A stretch of 64,000 bases of DNA from Arenibacter aquaticus (GTDB lineage Bacteria; Bacteroidota; Bacteroidia; Flavobacteriales; Flavobacteriaceae), in NCBI RefSeq assembly GCF_003957295.1, contig NZ_RQPJ01000001.1:310001-374000 (forward strand), read 5' to 3'. The notes under the pieces were generated by a model. The model was not told where the DNA came from and made no database searches. It saw only the letters and a program-made list of their open reading frames with translations. Position numbers and translations under genes: made by a program. Below are positions 32,711 to 41,507 of the stretch, piece after piece; the first letter of the stretch is position 1; each line of letters begins with the position of its first letter.

Positions 32711-33751
32711 ATGGATTTAACTAGAAAAAAAAACATCTACCCCTTGTTACATGTTTTGGCATGGCTAATCTTGATAAGTATGCCCTATTTATTGACACAA
32801 GGCCAAAACCAAGGGGAATATGTGGTTCCTAAAACGCTCATTCATATCTGGGTCCCGCTATTTTTCTATGCTTTTATTTTTTATTCCAACTACATCTATT
32901 TTATTGATAGGCTATTATTTGATAGAAGAACCGTCCTCTTTTTTGTCATCAATGCGATAATCATAGCTGTTTTTGTTTGGGCCAACCACGAACTAAAAAG
33001 ATATCTAACAGACATATTAATCCCAAGTGACAATCTTCCGAACCGACCTCCTAGAAAAATTTTCCTGTACCTGGATTTCTTTGCATCCTTAGTACCTCTG
33101 GCATTTGCCATAGCACTGAAAACAACAGAAAGATGGGTAAAGACCGAGGCCGAACGCAAGGAGGCAAAAAATGTTAAACTACAATCCGAGATCCAACATT
33201 TAAAATACCAATTACAGCCCCACTTTTTTTTCAATGCGCTGAACACAATTTATTCGCTGGTAGACATCCATCCGGAAAGTGCCAAGAATACCATACATAG
33301 CTTGGGAAAACTTATGCGTTATCTGCTGTACGATACCGAGACCGAAAAAGTCCCCTTACAAAAGGAAATAGATTTTATGACCCAGTATATAGAACTGATG
33401 AAGCTCCGATTTTCCGATAAAATAACCATATCCTATTCTTTTCCCAAGGTATCGGAAAACATTAGCGTGGTACCACTACTATTTATTACCTTGGTAGAGA
33501 ATGCTTTTAAACACGGCATCCCCGCAAGCAAGAAGGCTTCTTTGTCTTTTAAACTGGAGGTTATGGATACCTTTTTGGTCTTTACCGCTGTAAACCCCAA
33601 TTTACCAAAAAACAATAGTGACAAGAGTGGCTCCGGTATAGGTTTGGAAAATCTAGGAAAAAGACTGCAATTATTATATCCCAACCGACATAGCTTTACC
33701 TATAAGGTCAAAGATGAAACCTTTACTGCTGTATTAACACTTGAAATGTAA
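32711..33751 (+). CDS. LytS-type sensor histidine kinase
   Basis: A 346-residue protein. About four N-terminal membrane helices are followed by a coiled helix and the His_kinase domain with QPHFFFNALNT (phospho-acceptor His171). The ATPase lobe has NAFKHG (N box) and GSGIGLENLGKRL (G box). Before the last helix is a short charged, Pro/Arg-rich loop (DNLPNRPPRK). Two other kinases in the window have similar loops. It follows the export genes without a terminator, so it probably controls that pump together with the next gene. Confidence 0.88.
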   Translation: MDLTRKKNIYPLLHVLAWLILISMPYLLTQGQNQGEYVVPKTLIHIWVPLFFYAFIFYSNYIYFIDRLLFDRRTVLFFVINAIIIAVFVWANHELKRYLTDILIPSDNLPNRPPRKIFLYLDFFASLVPLAFAIALKTTERWVKTEAERKEAKNVKLQSEIQHLKYQLQPHFFFNALNTIYSLVDIHPESAKNTIHSLGKLMRYLLYDTETEKVPLQKEIDFMTQYIELMKLRFSDKITISYSFPKVSENISVVPLLFITLVENAFKHGIPASKKASLSFKLEVMDTFLVFTAVNPNLPKNNSDKSGSGIGLENLGKRLQLLYPNRHSFTYKVKDETFTAVLTLEM

Positions 33752-33756
33752 CATTT

Positions 33757-34488
33757 ATGAAATCCAATAAAATAAGCTGTATAGTGGTGGATGATGAGCC
33801 TATGGCGTTGCAACTCATAGAATCCTACGTCTTAAAAACTCCTTTTCTAGATCTAAAGACCAAATGCGATAGTGCCATTGAAGCATTGGCCTATTTGGAA
33901 AAGGAACCTGTAGATTTAATTTTTTTGGATATCCAAATGCCCGACCTGACCGGCATTGGCTTATCCAAGCTTATTCCCAAAAGTACCAGGGTTGTCTTTA
34001 CAACCGCTTTCAGCGAGTATGCTTTGGAAGGGTTTAAAGTAGAGGCCTTGGATTACTTGCTAAAACCATTCAACTACGAGGAGTTCCTAAGAGCCGCCAC
34101 CAAGGCCAAAGAGTGGTTTTCCCTTGTTAAGGGGAGTACTCCCAACATGCATTTCAAAGATAAAAAATTCCTGTTCGTCAAATCCGAATACAAACAATTG
34201 AAGATTAAGCTAGATGAGGTGCTATATTTTGAAGGCCTAAAAGATTATATAAAAATATGGCTAAAAAGCCAACCAAAGGCCATCTTAACGCTAATGAGCC
34301 TTAAAAGCTTGGAGGAAGAACTGCCAAAGGATAAATTTATGCGTATACATCGCTCCTTTATTGTTTCGCTAAATGCCATTGACGCTGTAGAACGCAGTCA
34401 GATCATCATCAACGACCGGCGCATTACTGTTTCAGAGAACTATAAACCCGGTTTTCTCGACTATATTTCAAGGAATAGCTTGGAATAA
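33757..34488 (+). CDS. LytTR-family response regulator
   Basis: A 243-residue protein. The receiver domain has VDDEP at residue 10 and LIFLDIQMPDLTG with the phospho-acceptor Asp58, then FTTAFSEYALEGF and YLLKPF. The C-terminal LytTR DNA-binding domain (about 140-243) has KFLFVKSEYKQLKIKLDEVLYFEG and FMRIHRSFIVSLNAI. It is the partner of the kinase 5 bp upstream. The terminator at 34491-34527 follows the stop. Confidence 0.9.
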   Translation: MKSNKISCIVVDDEPMALQLIESYVLKTPFLDLKTKCDSAIEALAYLEKEPVDLIFLDIQMPDLTGIGLSKLIPKSTRVVFTTAFSEYALEGFKVEALDYLLKPFNYEEFLRAATKAKEWFSLVKGSTPNMHFKDKKFLFVKSEYKQLKIKLDEVLYFEGLKDYIKIWLKSQPKAILTLMSLKSLEEELPKDKFMRIHRSFIVSLNAIDAVERSQIIINDRRITVSENYKPGFLDYISRNSLE

Positions 34489-34490
34489 CA

Positions 34491-34527
34491 AATAGCCCCC
34501 AGAGTGTTCTAACCTGAGGGCTATTTT
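34491..34527. terminator. Bidirectional terminator between the LytTR gene and the DUF6515-like gene
   Basis: AATAGCCC (34491-34498) pairs with GGGCTATT (34518-34525), with further CCAG/CTGA-type pairing inside. It is flanked by A-rich sequence on the left and TTTTC on the right, so it can serve both convergent genes. Confidence 0.75.
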
Positions 34528-34545
34528 CAAAATTATCCCTATCTA

Positions 34546-35103
34546 TTATTCCTCAATAATACCTACCACCTCATAGGCCCTGGTCCCGTCTACCTGGATC
34601 TTTTCGTAAAGCACGTTGTTTGATTCGTACAATAAATCCCCATCAATCTCTACCTTTTCGGCATTGTCCGGCAATTCATAGACTATGGTACCCACTTCAG
34701 GGTACACTACTTCATATTGGTCCCCTGCCCTTAGGTAGAAGATACCATCAAACCAAAAGTAGTTTCTTCCCGCATAGACAACAGTCCTAAAGCCAGTGGG
34801 AAGAACTTTTATACGCAATCCGGGTCTGGGAGCAACATTAATATATCGTCCGCCATAATACCTATAAAACTTGTTATTTACATAGTGGTATCTCACCCCC
34901 CTATTATTAACCACCACCTTGTTCCTTGGTAGGGTCCTAACGGTGACCACCTTTCTTTTAGGCTTTTTATAAACCACTTTGGTCCTTGGAACTTTTACAA
35001 CCTTGGTTACTTTCACTTTCTTTACTCTTCTTTGGGCATTTACTTCGTTTACAGAAGCTGTTGTCAAGAACAAGCCCATAACGATTATTGCTATTCTTCT
35101 CAT
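34546..35103 (-). CDS. DUF6515-like secreted basic/aromatic protein
   Basis: A 185-residue protein with a signal peptide (about 1-23, ending VNAQ). A strongly basic Lys/Arg/Val-rich region follows (RRVKKVKVTKVVKVPRTKVV), then a Tyr/Gly-rich region (YHYVNNKFYRYYGGRYINV) and a domain of repeated short strands ending EVVGIIEE. The order matches DUF6515 proteins of Bacteroidota, whose role is unknown; the basic stretch could bind polyanions such as cell-surface polysaccharide. It is monocistronic and convergent with the LytTR gene. Confidence 0.75.
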   Translation of the reverse strand: MRRIAIIVMGLFLTTASVNEVNAQRRVKKVKVTKVVKVPRTKVVYKKPKRKVVTVRTLPRNKVVVNNRGVRYHYVNNKFYRYYGGRYINVAPRPGLRIKVLPTGFRTVVYAGRNYFWFDGIFYLRAGDQYEVVYPEVGTIVYELPDNAEKVEIDGDLLYESNNVLYEKIQVDGTRAYEVVGIIEE

Positions 35104-35220
35104 AGTAAAAGGTTTTTAATTATAATAACTTATTTCCCTTTTGACTCCTCCGCTGCACTTTGGTTTAATTGCTTAGTTGTACTGTCATTTGTTTACAAGA
35201 GTAAAAACCAGAGGTTTCCT

Positions 35221-36474
35221 TTAATTTATAACCCGCTTTTTAAACCATAGGTCCTCCAAACTAAAATTCAGCGTTAGGGTATGATAATTCTCTTTGACCA
35301 ATACATTTTGGATTTGTCCAGAGGCTCCGTAGGAGTAGGATAGATTAAGCATGGAATTGTTTCCCCTTCCAATAGGCACCCCAATTCCGGCAGTGATATT
35401 ATAGCCTTCAATTTTAGTGTTATTTATATTAAGATAACCCGTATCATAATTAAAACCGGCCCTATATCTAATCCGTTGTGCATACTTATAACTTGTTGGG
35501 TTTCTAACAAATTCCAATCCCATGGCATAGATATCCTGATCTTGGTATACTCCCAAATGCTCTTCCTGCTCTGTATTGTCCCAAAAGTTCTTTTTATAGT
35601 CTGCATTCAGGGTAAAGGATTTAAGGATTTTGGCACTTAGACCCAACCCGAACTCCAAAGGCAGTTTAAAATCGTCTACCGAATCACTTTCCTCATCTTC
35701 CACGGTAATTTCCACACCATCAATACTCTTAACCACAGAACGTCTAAGACTACCTTTTAAACTGGTAGGAAATTGCACTGTACTCCCAAGGGTAACCTTT
35801 TTGCCAAGGTCTAATTGCATCCCCAGACCAAAACGGCCACCACTGTAATTGGTGTCTTCCTCAGCGGAAAAGGCACTGCTATCCAGGTAGAAATATTCTT
35901 CTTCCTCAATATTCCCGAACAAGACAGAAAAACTGGCGCCTAATCTTAGGTAATCTGTAAGGCCATACCCTAGGTTGAGCTTAAAATCACTTAAGCCGCC
36001 AATTCCGTTTATATTACTCTCAAAAGACTCTTCCGACCCCTCAATATTGGTGTTGACCCCAACCAAAGAGTACCCCACATCACTATAGGGTGTTAGGGCA
36101 ATACCTGCCCCCAATCTTTCGGCGATACGAAAGGCAAGCGATAAATTGGAAAAATTAACTGTGGATTTTGTCTCCTCGTTTATACTGTTGCTATAACTGT
36201 TGTACTTTCCTATAATCCCAATATCGTAAAAGAAGGAATTTGGGGGGGTCAAGGCAAAATTGGCCGGGTTTAGGTTATTGATCTCGGTTTCGGATCGTAA
36301 ACCTATGCCCGAGTAACCCATACCATTGGTCCTCCCTATACTGGCCTGATTTATAACCCCTAGACCATAGAGGGAATAGGGTGAACTGGTAAGCCCTTCG
36401 GACTGGGCCAACACTGTAGAAGTGGACCATAACATAGTGCCTAAGGCGAAAAAAAGTAATTTATTCATCTTCAT
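35221..36474 (-). CDS. Outer membrane beta-barrel protein
   Basis: About 417 residues. It has a signal peptide ending near STVLAQ, then an N-terminal helix-strand part (SSPYSLYGLGVINQASIGRTNGMGYSGIGL) seen in the FadL-like/PorP-like barrels of Bacteroidota, then alternating amphipathic strands ending LTLNFSLEDLWFKKR. It overlaps the end of the DUF4270 gene, and several ATGs are possible (36486, 36474, 36468); 36474 is chosen because it sits just inside the overlap. The two-gene arrangement with DUF4270 suggests one envelope function, which is unknown. Confidence 0.75.
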   Translation of the reverse strand: MKMNKLLFFALGTMLWSTSTVLAQSEGLTSSPYSLYGLGVINQASIGRTNGMGYSGIGLRSETEINNLNPANFALTPPNSFFYDIGIIGKYNSYSNSINEETKSTVNFSNLSLAFRIAERLGAGIALTPYSDVGYSLVGVNTNIEGSEESFESNINGIGGLSDFKLNLGYGLTDYLRLGASFSVLFGNIEEEEYFYLDSSAFSAEEDTNYSGGRFGLGMQLDLGKKVTLGSTVQFPTSLKGSLRRSVVKSIDGVEITVEDEESDSVDDFKLPLEFGLGLSAKILKSFTLNADYKKNFWDNTEQEEHLGVYQDQDIYAMGLEFVRNPTSYKYAQRIRYRAGFNYDTGYLNINNTKIEGYNITAGIGVPIGRGNNSMLNLSYSYGASGQIQNVLVKENYHTLTLNFSLEDLWFKKRVIN

Positions 36475-37777
36475 CATATATTGCATAAGTAAGTTCTAAC
36501 TTTGTTCCTTTGTTTCCACTATTTCCATAGAGTACAAACCTATCCACGGTACTGTTGTAATTTGCGGGCAAAAGAATAATGGCTTCATCCGATTCCCTAT
36601 CCGTAGTCAATATTCCCTCTATATAGGTGCTTAAAGGGACCTCATAATAGATATCGTTAAATTCTTCATTGTCCCGGTTCAAGATCGCTTGCACCCCTGT
36701 AGCATCGGTGGCCAACAATTGTTGGGTCAGGTCGTTGTTCCCGTCCACAATAAACAGCGACAATGTATCCCTAAGGGCCAGTTCGTCAGTATAGGACCTT
36801 TCTACAGGTCTTATTTTAAGAGAGGCATTCAATAGGGTGCCCTGTCCTGGAATATCAAAGAGTGTTTTTAAGTTTGGGAAGTTTATTTTGGTAGCGTACC
36901 CTATACCTGATTGTATATAACTTTGGTTGTCCGAAATAGAACTATTCACCGTCGTTTTCTTATCAGTAAGGGTTTGGAGATACTCATTGGTTTCAACCAC
37001 CGACATCTTATTAAAAAAAGGAACCGGACTACTAATAGTGTTTACCGTAAAATCCGTGGTATACTGTACCCTTTCATTCTGTTCGGAGATGCTATAATAC
37101 ATCCGCATTACACTGCTTGTATATGAGAAACCAATTATGGCCCCGTTGTCATCTACATCGGGCTGAATGCTTAGGCCAGGAAAATAGGTCTTAAACTCTT
37201 CCTGGAAGGTAATTTGCTTTTGCTGAAACTGATCAAACAGATCCATCCCCAAGGAATCACTCAGTTTAACATAGATAGAATCTGTCCCAACAGGCCTGGG
37301 GGTAAAGGTTAAACTCCCCAAGTCTTCCTCGTAATAACCGCTCTTACTTGTATTGTAAAAGTTACTACCATCCTCCGGCTCTAAAATCTCGCTCAGTTGT
37401 TTTATGTGGATAGTATTTCCCTGAAGGGTATCATTGTAGTAATAGTTGTCATATTTTAGGATAAAGCCTATACTATCGTATTCCGCTTCGGAGTCTATAA
37501 AATAACTGGAGGGCGACAGTTCAAAATAACTGGAACTTTCTACCGTCCCAAAAACTGGGTCGCTGTATTTTCCAATCAGCAATCGCGTAGCTTGTGAGGT
37601 TACAAGACTATCAAATTTCATGGTGTAGGTTTCCACCGCCATGGTATCTATCATCACTGCACGAATATTACTGTTGGTAAAGGTCTCGCCGGCTACAAAA
37701 TCGGATGTATTTATCTCATCTGTACTACACGAAACTACTAGGGCCAGCAGCCCTAAAAGTCCAAGGAATTGTTTCAT
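36461..37777 (-). CDS. DUF4270 family lipoprotein
   Basis: A 438-residue protein with a lipoprotein leader (MKQFLGLLGLLALVVSC). The rest is beta-rich and matches DUF4270, for example DSLVTSQATRLLIGKYSDPVFG, ASLKIRPVERSYTDELALRD and DRFVLYGNSG near the end. The ATG at 37777 is better than a TTG at 37798, which would put seven residues before the leader. It is followed by the overlapping barrel gene. It has its own promoter at 37796-37803. The function of the family is not known; it is found widely in Flavobacteriia. Confidence 0.85.
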   Translation of the reverse strand: MKQFLGLLGLLALVVSCSTDEINTSDFVAGETFTNSNIRAVMIDTMAVETYTMKFDSLVTSQATRLLIGKYSDPVFGTVESSSYFELSPSSYFIDSEAEYDSIGFILKYDNYYYNDTLQGNTIHIKQLSEILEPEDGSNFYNTSKSGYYEEDLGSLTFTPRPVGTDSIYVKLSDSLGMDLFDQFQQKQITFQEEFKTYFPGLSIQPDVDDNGAIIGFSYTSSVMRMYYSISEQNERVQYTTDFTVNTISSPVPFFNKMSVVETNEYLQTLTDKKTTVNSSISDNQSYIQSGIGYATKINFPNLKTLFDIPGQGTLLNASLKIRPVERSYTDELALRDTLSLFIVDGNNDLTQQLLATDATGVQAILNRDNEEFNDIYYEVPLSTYIEGILTTDRESDEAIILLPANYNSTVDRFVLYGNSGNKGTKLELTYAIYDEDE

Positions 37778-37795
37778 CTGTTTATTGTTTAAGGC

Positions 37796-37803
37796 CAAAA
37801 GTA
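37796..37803 (-). promoter_or_regulatory. -7 promoter box of the DUF4270 gene
   Basis: Read on the minus strand it is TACTTTTG, a perfect TAnnTTTG element. A TTTC about 19 bp upstream could act as the -33 element. The leader before the ATG at 37777 is very short, about 13 bases. Confidence 0.55.
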
Positions 37804-37974
37804 ACGGCCTTTGCCCACCTCAGAAACCCCAATAGACGAATCCCCGAACTTATAAGACCAAGAAGCCAATTTTGGCTACTAATACCGCTCTCCCATTGAT
37901 AGATGAAATACCCTTTTTCATATGTTAAATAGGGGGCTTTATCTATTTAAGTTTCAAACACCGTGTTCCCTGTC

Positions 37975-37982
37975 TAGTTTTG
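37975..37982 (+). promoter_or_regulatory. -7 promoter box of the Kelch gene operon
   Basis: TAGTTTTG matches TAnnTTTG, with TTTC about 20 bp upstream. The ATG at 37999 is about 11 bases after the expected transcription start. The pattern mirrors the DUF4270 promoter on the other side of the gap. Confidence 0.5.
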
Positions 37983-37998
37983 ACAAAAAAATTAACGG

Positions 37999-39012
37999 AT
38001 GAAATATATTAACAATATGAAGGGAACGGTATACCGCTTTAAAATGTTGACCATGGCAAGTGCCTCACTATGCCTAATGGCCAGTTGTTCTAGCGATGAC
38101 GACGATGACGAATTGGGAAACTGGACAGACAAATCGGTCTTTGATGGTAGTCCGCGTAGTAGCAGTGCCTATTTTACCATTGGAAACATTGGCTATAGTG
38201 GAGTAGGTTATGACGGGGACGATTACCTCACCTCATTTTGGGCCTATGACATGGACGGCGATTATTGGTCACAAAAAGCCGATTTCCCCGGTGCGGCCCG
38301 AAATGCGGCCGTGGGCTTTGCCATAGATAACAAAGGGTATATTGGTTCTGGTTATGATGGCCTGGACGAACTGTCTGATTTTTATTCCTACGACCCAAGC
38401 AGCAATACCTGGACTGCAATAGCCGAATTCCCATCTACGCCCAGGCGCAGTGCACTGGCATTTGGCATCAACGGTTATGGTTATTTTGGAACCGGATTTG
38501 ACGGCGACAACGACCGAAAAGATTTTTGGAAATACGACCCCAATACCGACTCTTGGTCCGAACTAGTAGGTTTTGGTGGGGACAAAAGAAGGTCGGCCAC
38601 CACCTTTACCATTGGTGACAAGGTATATATGGGAACTGGCGTATCCAACGGAATATACTTGGATGACTTTTGGGTATTTGACTCCGCTACAGAAAGCTGG
38701 ACACAGCTATTGGATCTGGACGAGGAAGACGATTATTCCATTGTAAGAAGTAACGCGGTTGGATTTACCCTTAACGACTACGGCTATATAGCCACTGGAA
38801 CCTCGGGAGGAACCCTGCAATCGGTTTGGGAATATGACCCTAGTAACGATACTTGGGAGGCCAAAACAAGCTTTGAACGGACCTCTAGACAGGATGCCGT
38901 AGTGTTCTCCAATAATGTAAGGGCCTTTATAGGACTAGGACGTACAGGAAGTCTGTACTTGGACGATTTGGAAGAATTCTTCCCCTATGACGAATACGAC
39001 GACGAAGATTAG
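37999..39012 (+). CDS. Kelch-repeat lipoprotein
   Basis: A 337-residue protein with leader and lipobox LMASC, followed by an Asp-rich spacer (SSDDDDDELGNW). At least five Kelch-type repeats of about 50 residues follow, each with a G-Y-x-G-x-G/S-Y/F-D turn and a W-x-x-L/K strand (YIGSGYDGLDELSDFYSYDP, YFGTGFDGDNDRKDFWKYDP). This folds into a surface beta propeller. In this phylum such proteins are found with DUF4907 and LytTR regulators, as here. The partner bound is unknown. Confidence 0.85.
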   Translation: MKYINNMKGTVYRFKMLTMASASLCLMASCSSDDDDDELGNWTDKSVFDGSPRSSSAYFTIGNIGYSGVGYDGDDYLTSFWAYDMDGDYWSQKADFPGAARNAAVGFAIDNKGYIGSGYDGLDELSDFYSYDPSSNTWTAIAEFPSTPRRSALAFGINGYGYFGTGFDGDNDRKDFWKYDPNTDSWSELVGFGGDKRRSATTFTIGDKVYMGTGVSNGIYLDDFWVFDSATESWTQLLDLDEEDDYSIVRSNAVGFTLNDYGYIATGTSGGTLQSVWEYDPSNDTWEAKTSFERTSRQDAVVFSNNVRAFIGLGRTGSLYLDDLEEFFPYDEYDDED

Positions 39013-39046
39013 ATTTATTTGATAGTGTTAGTTTAGTTTGATTAGC

Positions 39047-39083
39047 AAAGGGGCTATGCTGAAGATGGCATAGCCCCTTTTAA
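39047..39083 (+). terminator. Terminator hairpin directly in front of the DUF4907 gene
   Basis: AAAGGGGCTATGC (39047-39059) pairs perfectly with GCATAGCCCCTTT (39068-39080), then TTTAAATAAA. The 13-bp stem ends only 8 bases before the ATG at 39091. It either ends the Kelch transcript with partial read-through into the kinase pair or acts as an attenuator on the downstream genes. Confidence 0.8.
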
Positions 39084-39090
39084 ATAAAAA

Positions 39091-39429
39091 ATGATGAAAC
39101 GTACTTTAGCATACATGGCCCTTTTAGTCTTGTCAGGCACATTGGTCTTTGGAATCACTAAAATATGGAATACAGAAAAGGATCCTAAAGTTTCACTGTA
39201 TTCCCAAACATTCCCTATTGGTGACGGCTTTGGATATGAAATAGCCTTGCAGGACAAAGTACTAATTAGGCAAGAATATATACCGATACTCGAAGGCAAA
39301 AAGCCCTTTGCGACTTCTTTGGATGCCCAGCGAACGGCAGACAAGGTGATATCCAAACTAATGAAAAAAGAGAGTCCAATTCTAAGTGTAAAAGAACTAA
39401 AGGAATTGCAAATCCCGGATTTCAATTAA
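39091..39429 (+). CDS. DUF4907 family protein
   Basis: A 112-residue protein with an N-terminal helix or uncleaved signal (MMKRTLAYMALLVLSGTLVFGI), then a small domain matching DUF4907 (QTFPIGDGFGYEIALQDKVLIRQEYIPILEGKKPF). It should face the periplasm. The function is unknown. It lies 10 bp before the LytS gene and after the terminator hairpin, so it probably shares the kinase transcript and may act as a sensor accessory. That is inferred from order only. Confidence 0.8.
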   Translation: MMKRTLAYMALLVLSGTLVFGITKIWNTEKDPKVSLYSQTFPIGDGFGYEIALQDKVLIRQEYIPILEGKKPFATSLDAQRTADKVISKLMKKESPILSVKELKELQIPDFN

Positions 39430-39439
39430 AAAATATTGA

Positions 39440-40510
39440 ATGGCCCTAAATAAAAAAAATATTCCACAGTGGCTGGTCCATGCCCTTTTATGGCTAACCA
39501 TCTCCAGTCTATTATTTTTCCCGTTCCTAAGTGGGGCCAGAACCATTCCCAACAACCTATTGCTAAAGTTATTTTTAGCTATAGTTATCTTTTACCTGAA
39601 CTATTATTACCTAGTTACAAAATTATTGCTAAAAGACCGGCTATGGGCCTATATTGCCCTGTCTGTATTGCTGCTTTTGGGTGCAGGTCTTTTTTCCAGT
39701 ATTGCGTTACATAGTCTACCACCAGGTGGGGTGCCCAGAAGGGGGGGTGGCATGAGACCCCCAAGGGAAGATGACTTTTGGGCTTTCCGTTATTCCATGC
39801 TCACCATGTCCACCACTTTTGTTTTTGCCGTTCCCTACATATTTGGCACCATGGTAAAGGTTTATACGGAATGGCAAAAAAACGAAGACCTTAGAAAATT
39901 GGTGGAAAAGGAAAAGATACAGTCCGAGCTTAACTTCTTAAAGACCCAGATTAATCCACACTTCCTTTTTAATTCGTTAAATACTATATACTCCCTATCT
40001 GTAAAAAAATCTGCGGACACCTCGGAAGCCATTATAAATTTGTCAGAGCTTATGCGCTACATGCTGTACGAAGCCGATAAAAAATTGGTCCCCTTAGCCA
40101 AGGAACTGGAATATATAAAAAGTTATGTTGCCCTACAGCGACTGCGATTGGCAAATAGCGAAAATGTTACCCTTAAAATATCTGGTGAAGAGAAAGGGAA
40201 GGTAATCCCTCCCCTGCTGTTTATTTCCTTTATTGAAAATGCATTTAAATACGGCACGGATTACAATGGAAAATCCGATGTTAAAATAAACCTTTCCATA
40301 AGAAATGAGTCTATACAACTATATGTGAAGAACATCATTGGTTCTTTTAAGGCAAAATCCAATAGTAGCGGAGTAGGTCTTGAGAATGTAAAGAACAGGC
40401 TAAACTACCTATATCCTGATGCACATGTATTGAATATCATAGATGACGGTAAGACCTACACGGTAGATTTAACCCTAAACTTAAAAAACCATGAATTGCA
40501 TAATCATTGA
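39440..40510 (+). CDS. LytS-type sensor histidine kinase
   Basis: A 356-residue protein with four N-terminal membrane helices. Between the last two lies a Gly/Pro/Arg-rich loop (SLPPGGVPRRGGGMRPPRE). The kinase motif is NPHFLFNSLNT (His174), the N box NAFKYG, and the G box SSGVGLENVKNRL. The downstream LytTR gene overlaps it by 20 bp. Targets are likely the Kelch and DUF4907 genes or the adjacent DUF4270/barrel genes, by position. Confidence 0.88.
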   Translation: MALNKKNIPQWLVHALLWLTISSLLFFPFLSGARTIPNNLLLKLFLAIVIFYLNYYYLVTKLLLKDRLWAYIALSVLLLLGAGLFSSIALHSLPPGGVPRRGGGMRPPREDDFWAFRYSMLTMSTTFVFAVPYIFGTMVKVYTEWQKNEDLRKLVEKEKIQSELNFLKTQINPHFLFNSLNTIYSLSVKKSADTSEAIINLSELMRYMLYEADKKLVPLAKELEYIKSYVALQRLRLANSENVTLKISGEEKGKVIPPLLFISFIENAFKYGTDYNGKSDVKINLSIRNESIQLYVKNIIGSFKAKSNSSGVGLENVKNRLNYLYPDAHVLNIIDDGKTYTVDLTLNLKNHELHNH

Positions 40511-41216
40511 CGATGAGCCACTGGCTATAGATGTATTGGCGGACTACTGCAAAAAATTGGATTTTACGGAAGTCGTAGGAACCTATACCAATCCCCTGGA
40601 TGCCATATCTGCCATTAAGGAAAAAAATGTGGACCTCATTTTTTGCGATATAGAAATGCCGCAAATAAGTGGACTGGAATTTATAAGTGCCTTGGAAAAT
40701 CGGCCACTATTTATTTTCACCACGGCCTATACGCAGTATGCGGTAGAGGGCTTTGAACTAAATGCGGTAGACTATCTGGTGAAGCCCATCCCATACCATA
40801 GATTTATAAAAGCAGTTTCCAGAACAAAAGAAATTTTATCACAAAAAGAAAAACCTGTTATGACTAATATTTTCCCATCCTTCGGCAGTGGCACAGATGC
40901 CCAAAAATTTATTTTTGTGAAGTCTGAACACGAAAACATTAAACTGGAATTGGACGACATCCAATACATTCAAGGGCTTAAGGACTACCTTAAAATACAT
41001 ATAACTGGTACAAATAAGACCATCTTAACACTTCTTAGCTTTAAGGACCTCATGAACAAGCTTCCTCAAAACCAATTTATTAGGGTTCACAAATCCTTTG
41101 TGGTGAACATAAATTTCATAAAGACCGTTCAGCGCAACAGAATTGTAATCAATGATATCCGTATCCCTATTGGGGAAAGTCACAAGTCCCAATTTTATGC
41201 CATTTTAGGACTTTGA
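40491..41216 (+). CDS. LytTR-family response regulator
   Basis: A 241-residue protein. Receiver: IIDDEP at the start, LIFCDIEMPQISG with Asp53, FTTAYTQYAVEGF, and YLVKPI. LytTR domain from about residue 135 (KFIFVKSEHENIKLELDDIQYIQG, then FIRVHKSFVVNINFI). It is translated with the kinase from an overlapping start (ATGAATTGC inside the kinase 3' end). Confidence 0.9.
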   Translation: MNCIIIDDEPLAIDVLADYCKKLDFTEVVGTYTNPLDAISAIKEKNVDLIFCDIEMPQISGLEFISALENRPLFIFTTAYTQYAVEGFELNAVDYLVKPIPYHRFIKAVSRTKEILSQKEKPVMTNIFPSFGSGTDAQKFIFVKSEHENIKLELDDIQYIQGLKDYLKIHITGTNKTILTLLSFKDLMNKLPQNQFIRVHKSFVVNINFIKTVQRNRIVINDIRIPIGESHKSQFYAILGL

Positions 41217-41507
41217 TAAATCATTGCTAGTTAAAATAAAAAAGTAACCATTCAAATTCCAACAACCTACTGTGTTCTATTGCAGGTCAGGAGCCAAAGC
41301 GAGAATATAAAAAAGGCAAAAATGTTTGAAACCCACTAACCTAATAGTGATGTTTTTCCCGTATGAATAAAATTTTAAAAAAAATACACCTTACTCCCAT
41401 ATCGTTCCAAAATACAATATTTTAAAACCAACTAAACGCATCTTACATATAAAATAGTTCTGACCTTTCGCACATATTACCTAATACTAATAATTAAACG
41501 TTTTGAG
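41217..41507. other. Convergent intergenic region, nothing recognised
   Basis: About 290 AT-rich bases between the LytTR stop and the stop of the minus-strand gene at 41508. No open frame with a credible start, no strong hairpin with a T-run and no operator of the TGAY-N4-RTCA type was seen. Confidence 0.5.
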
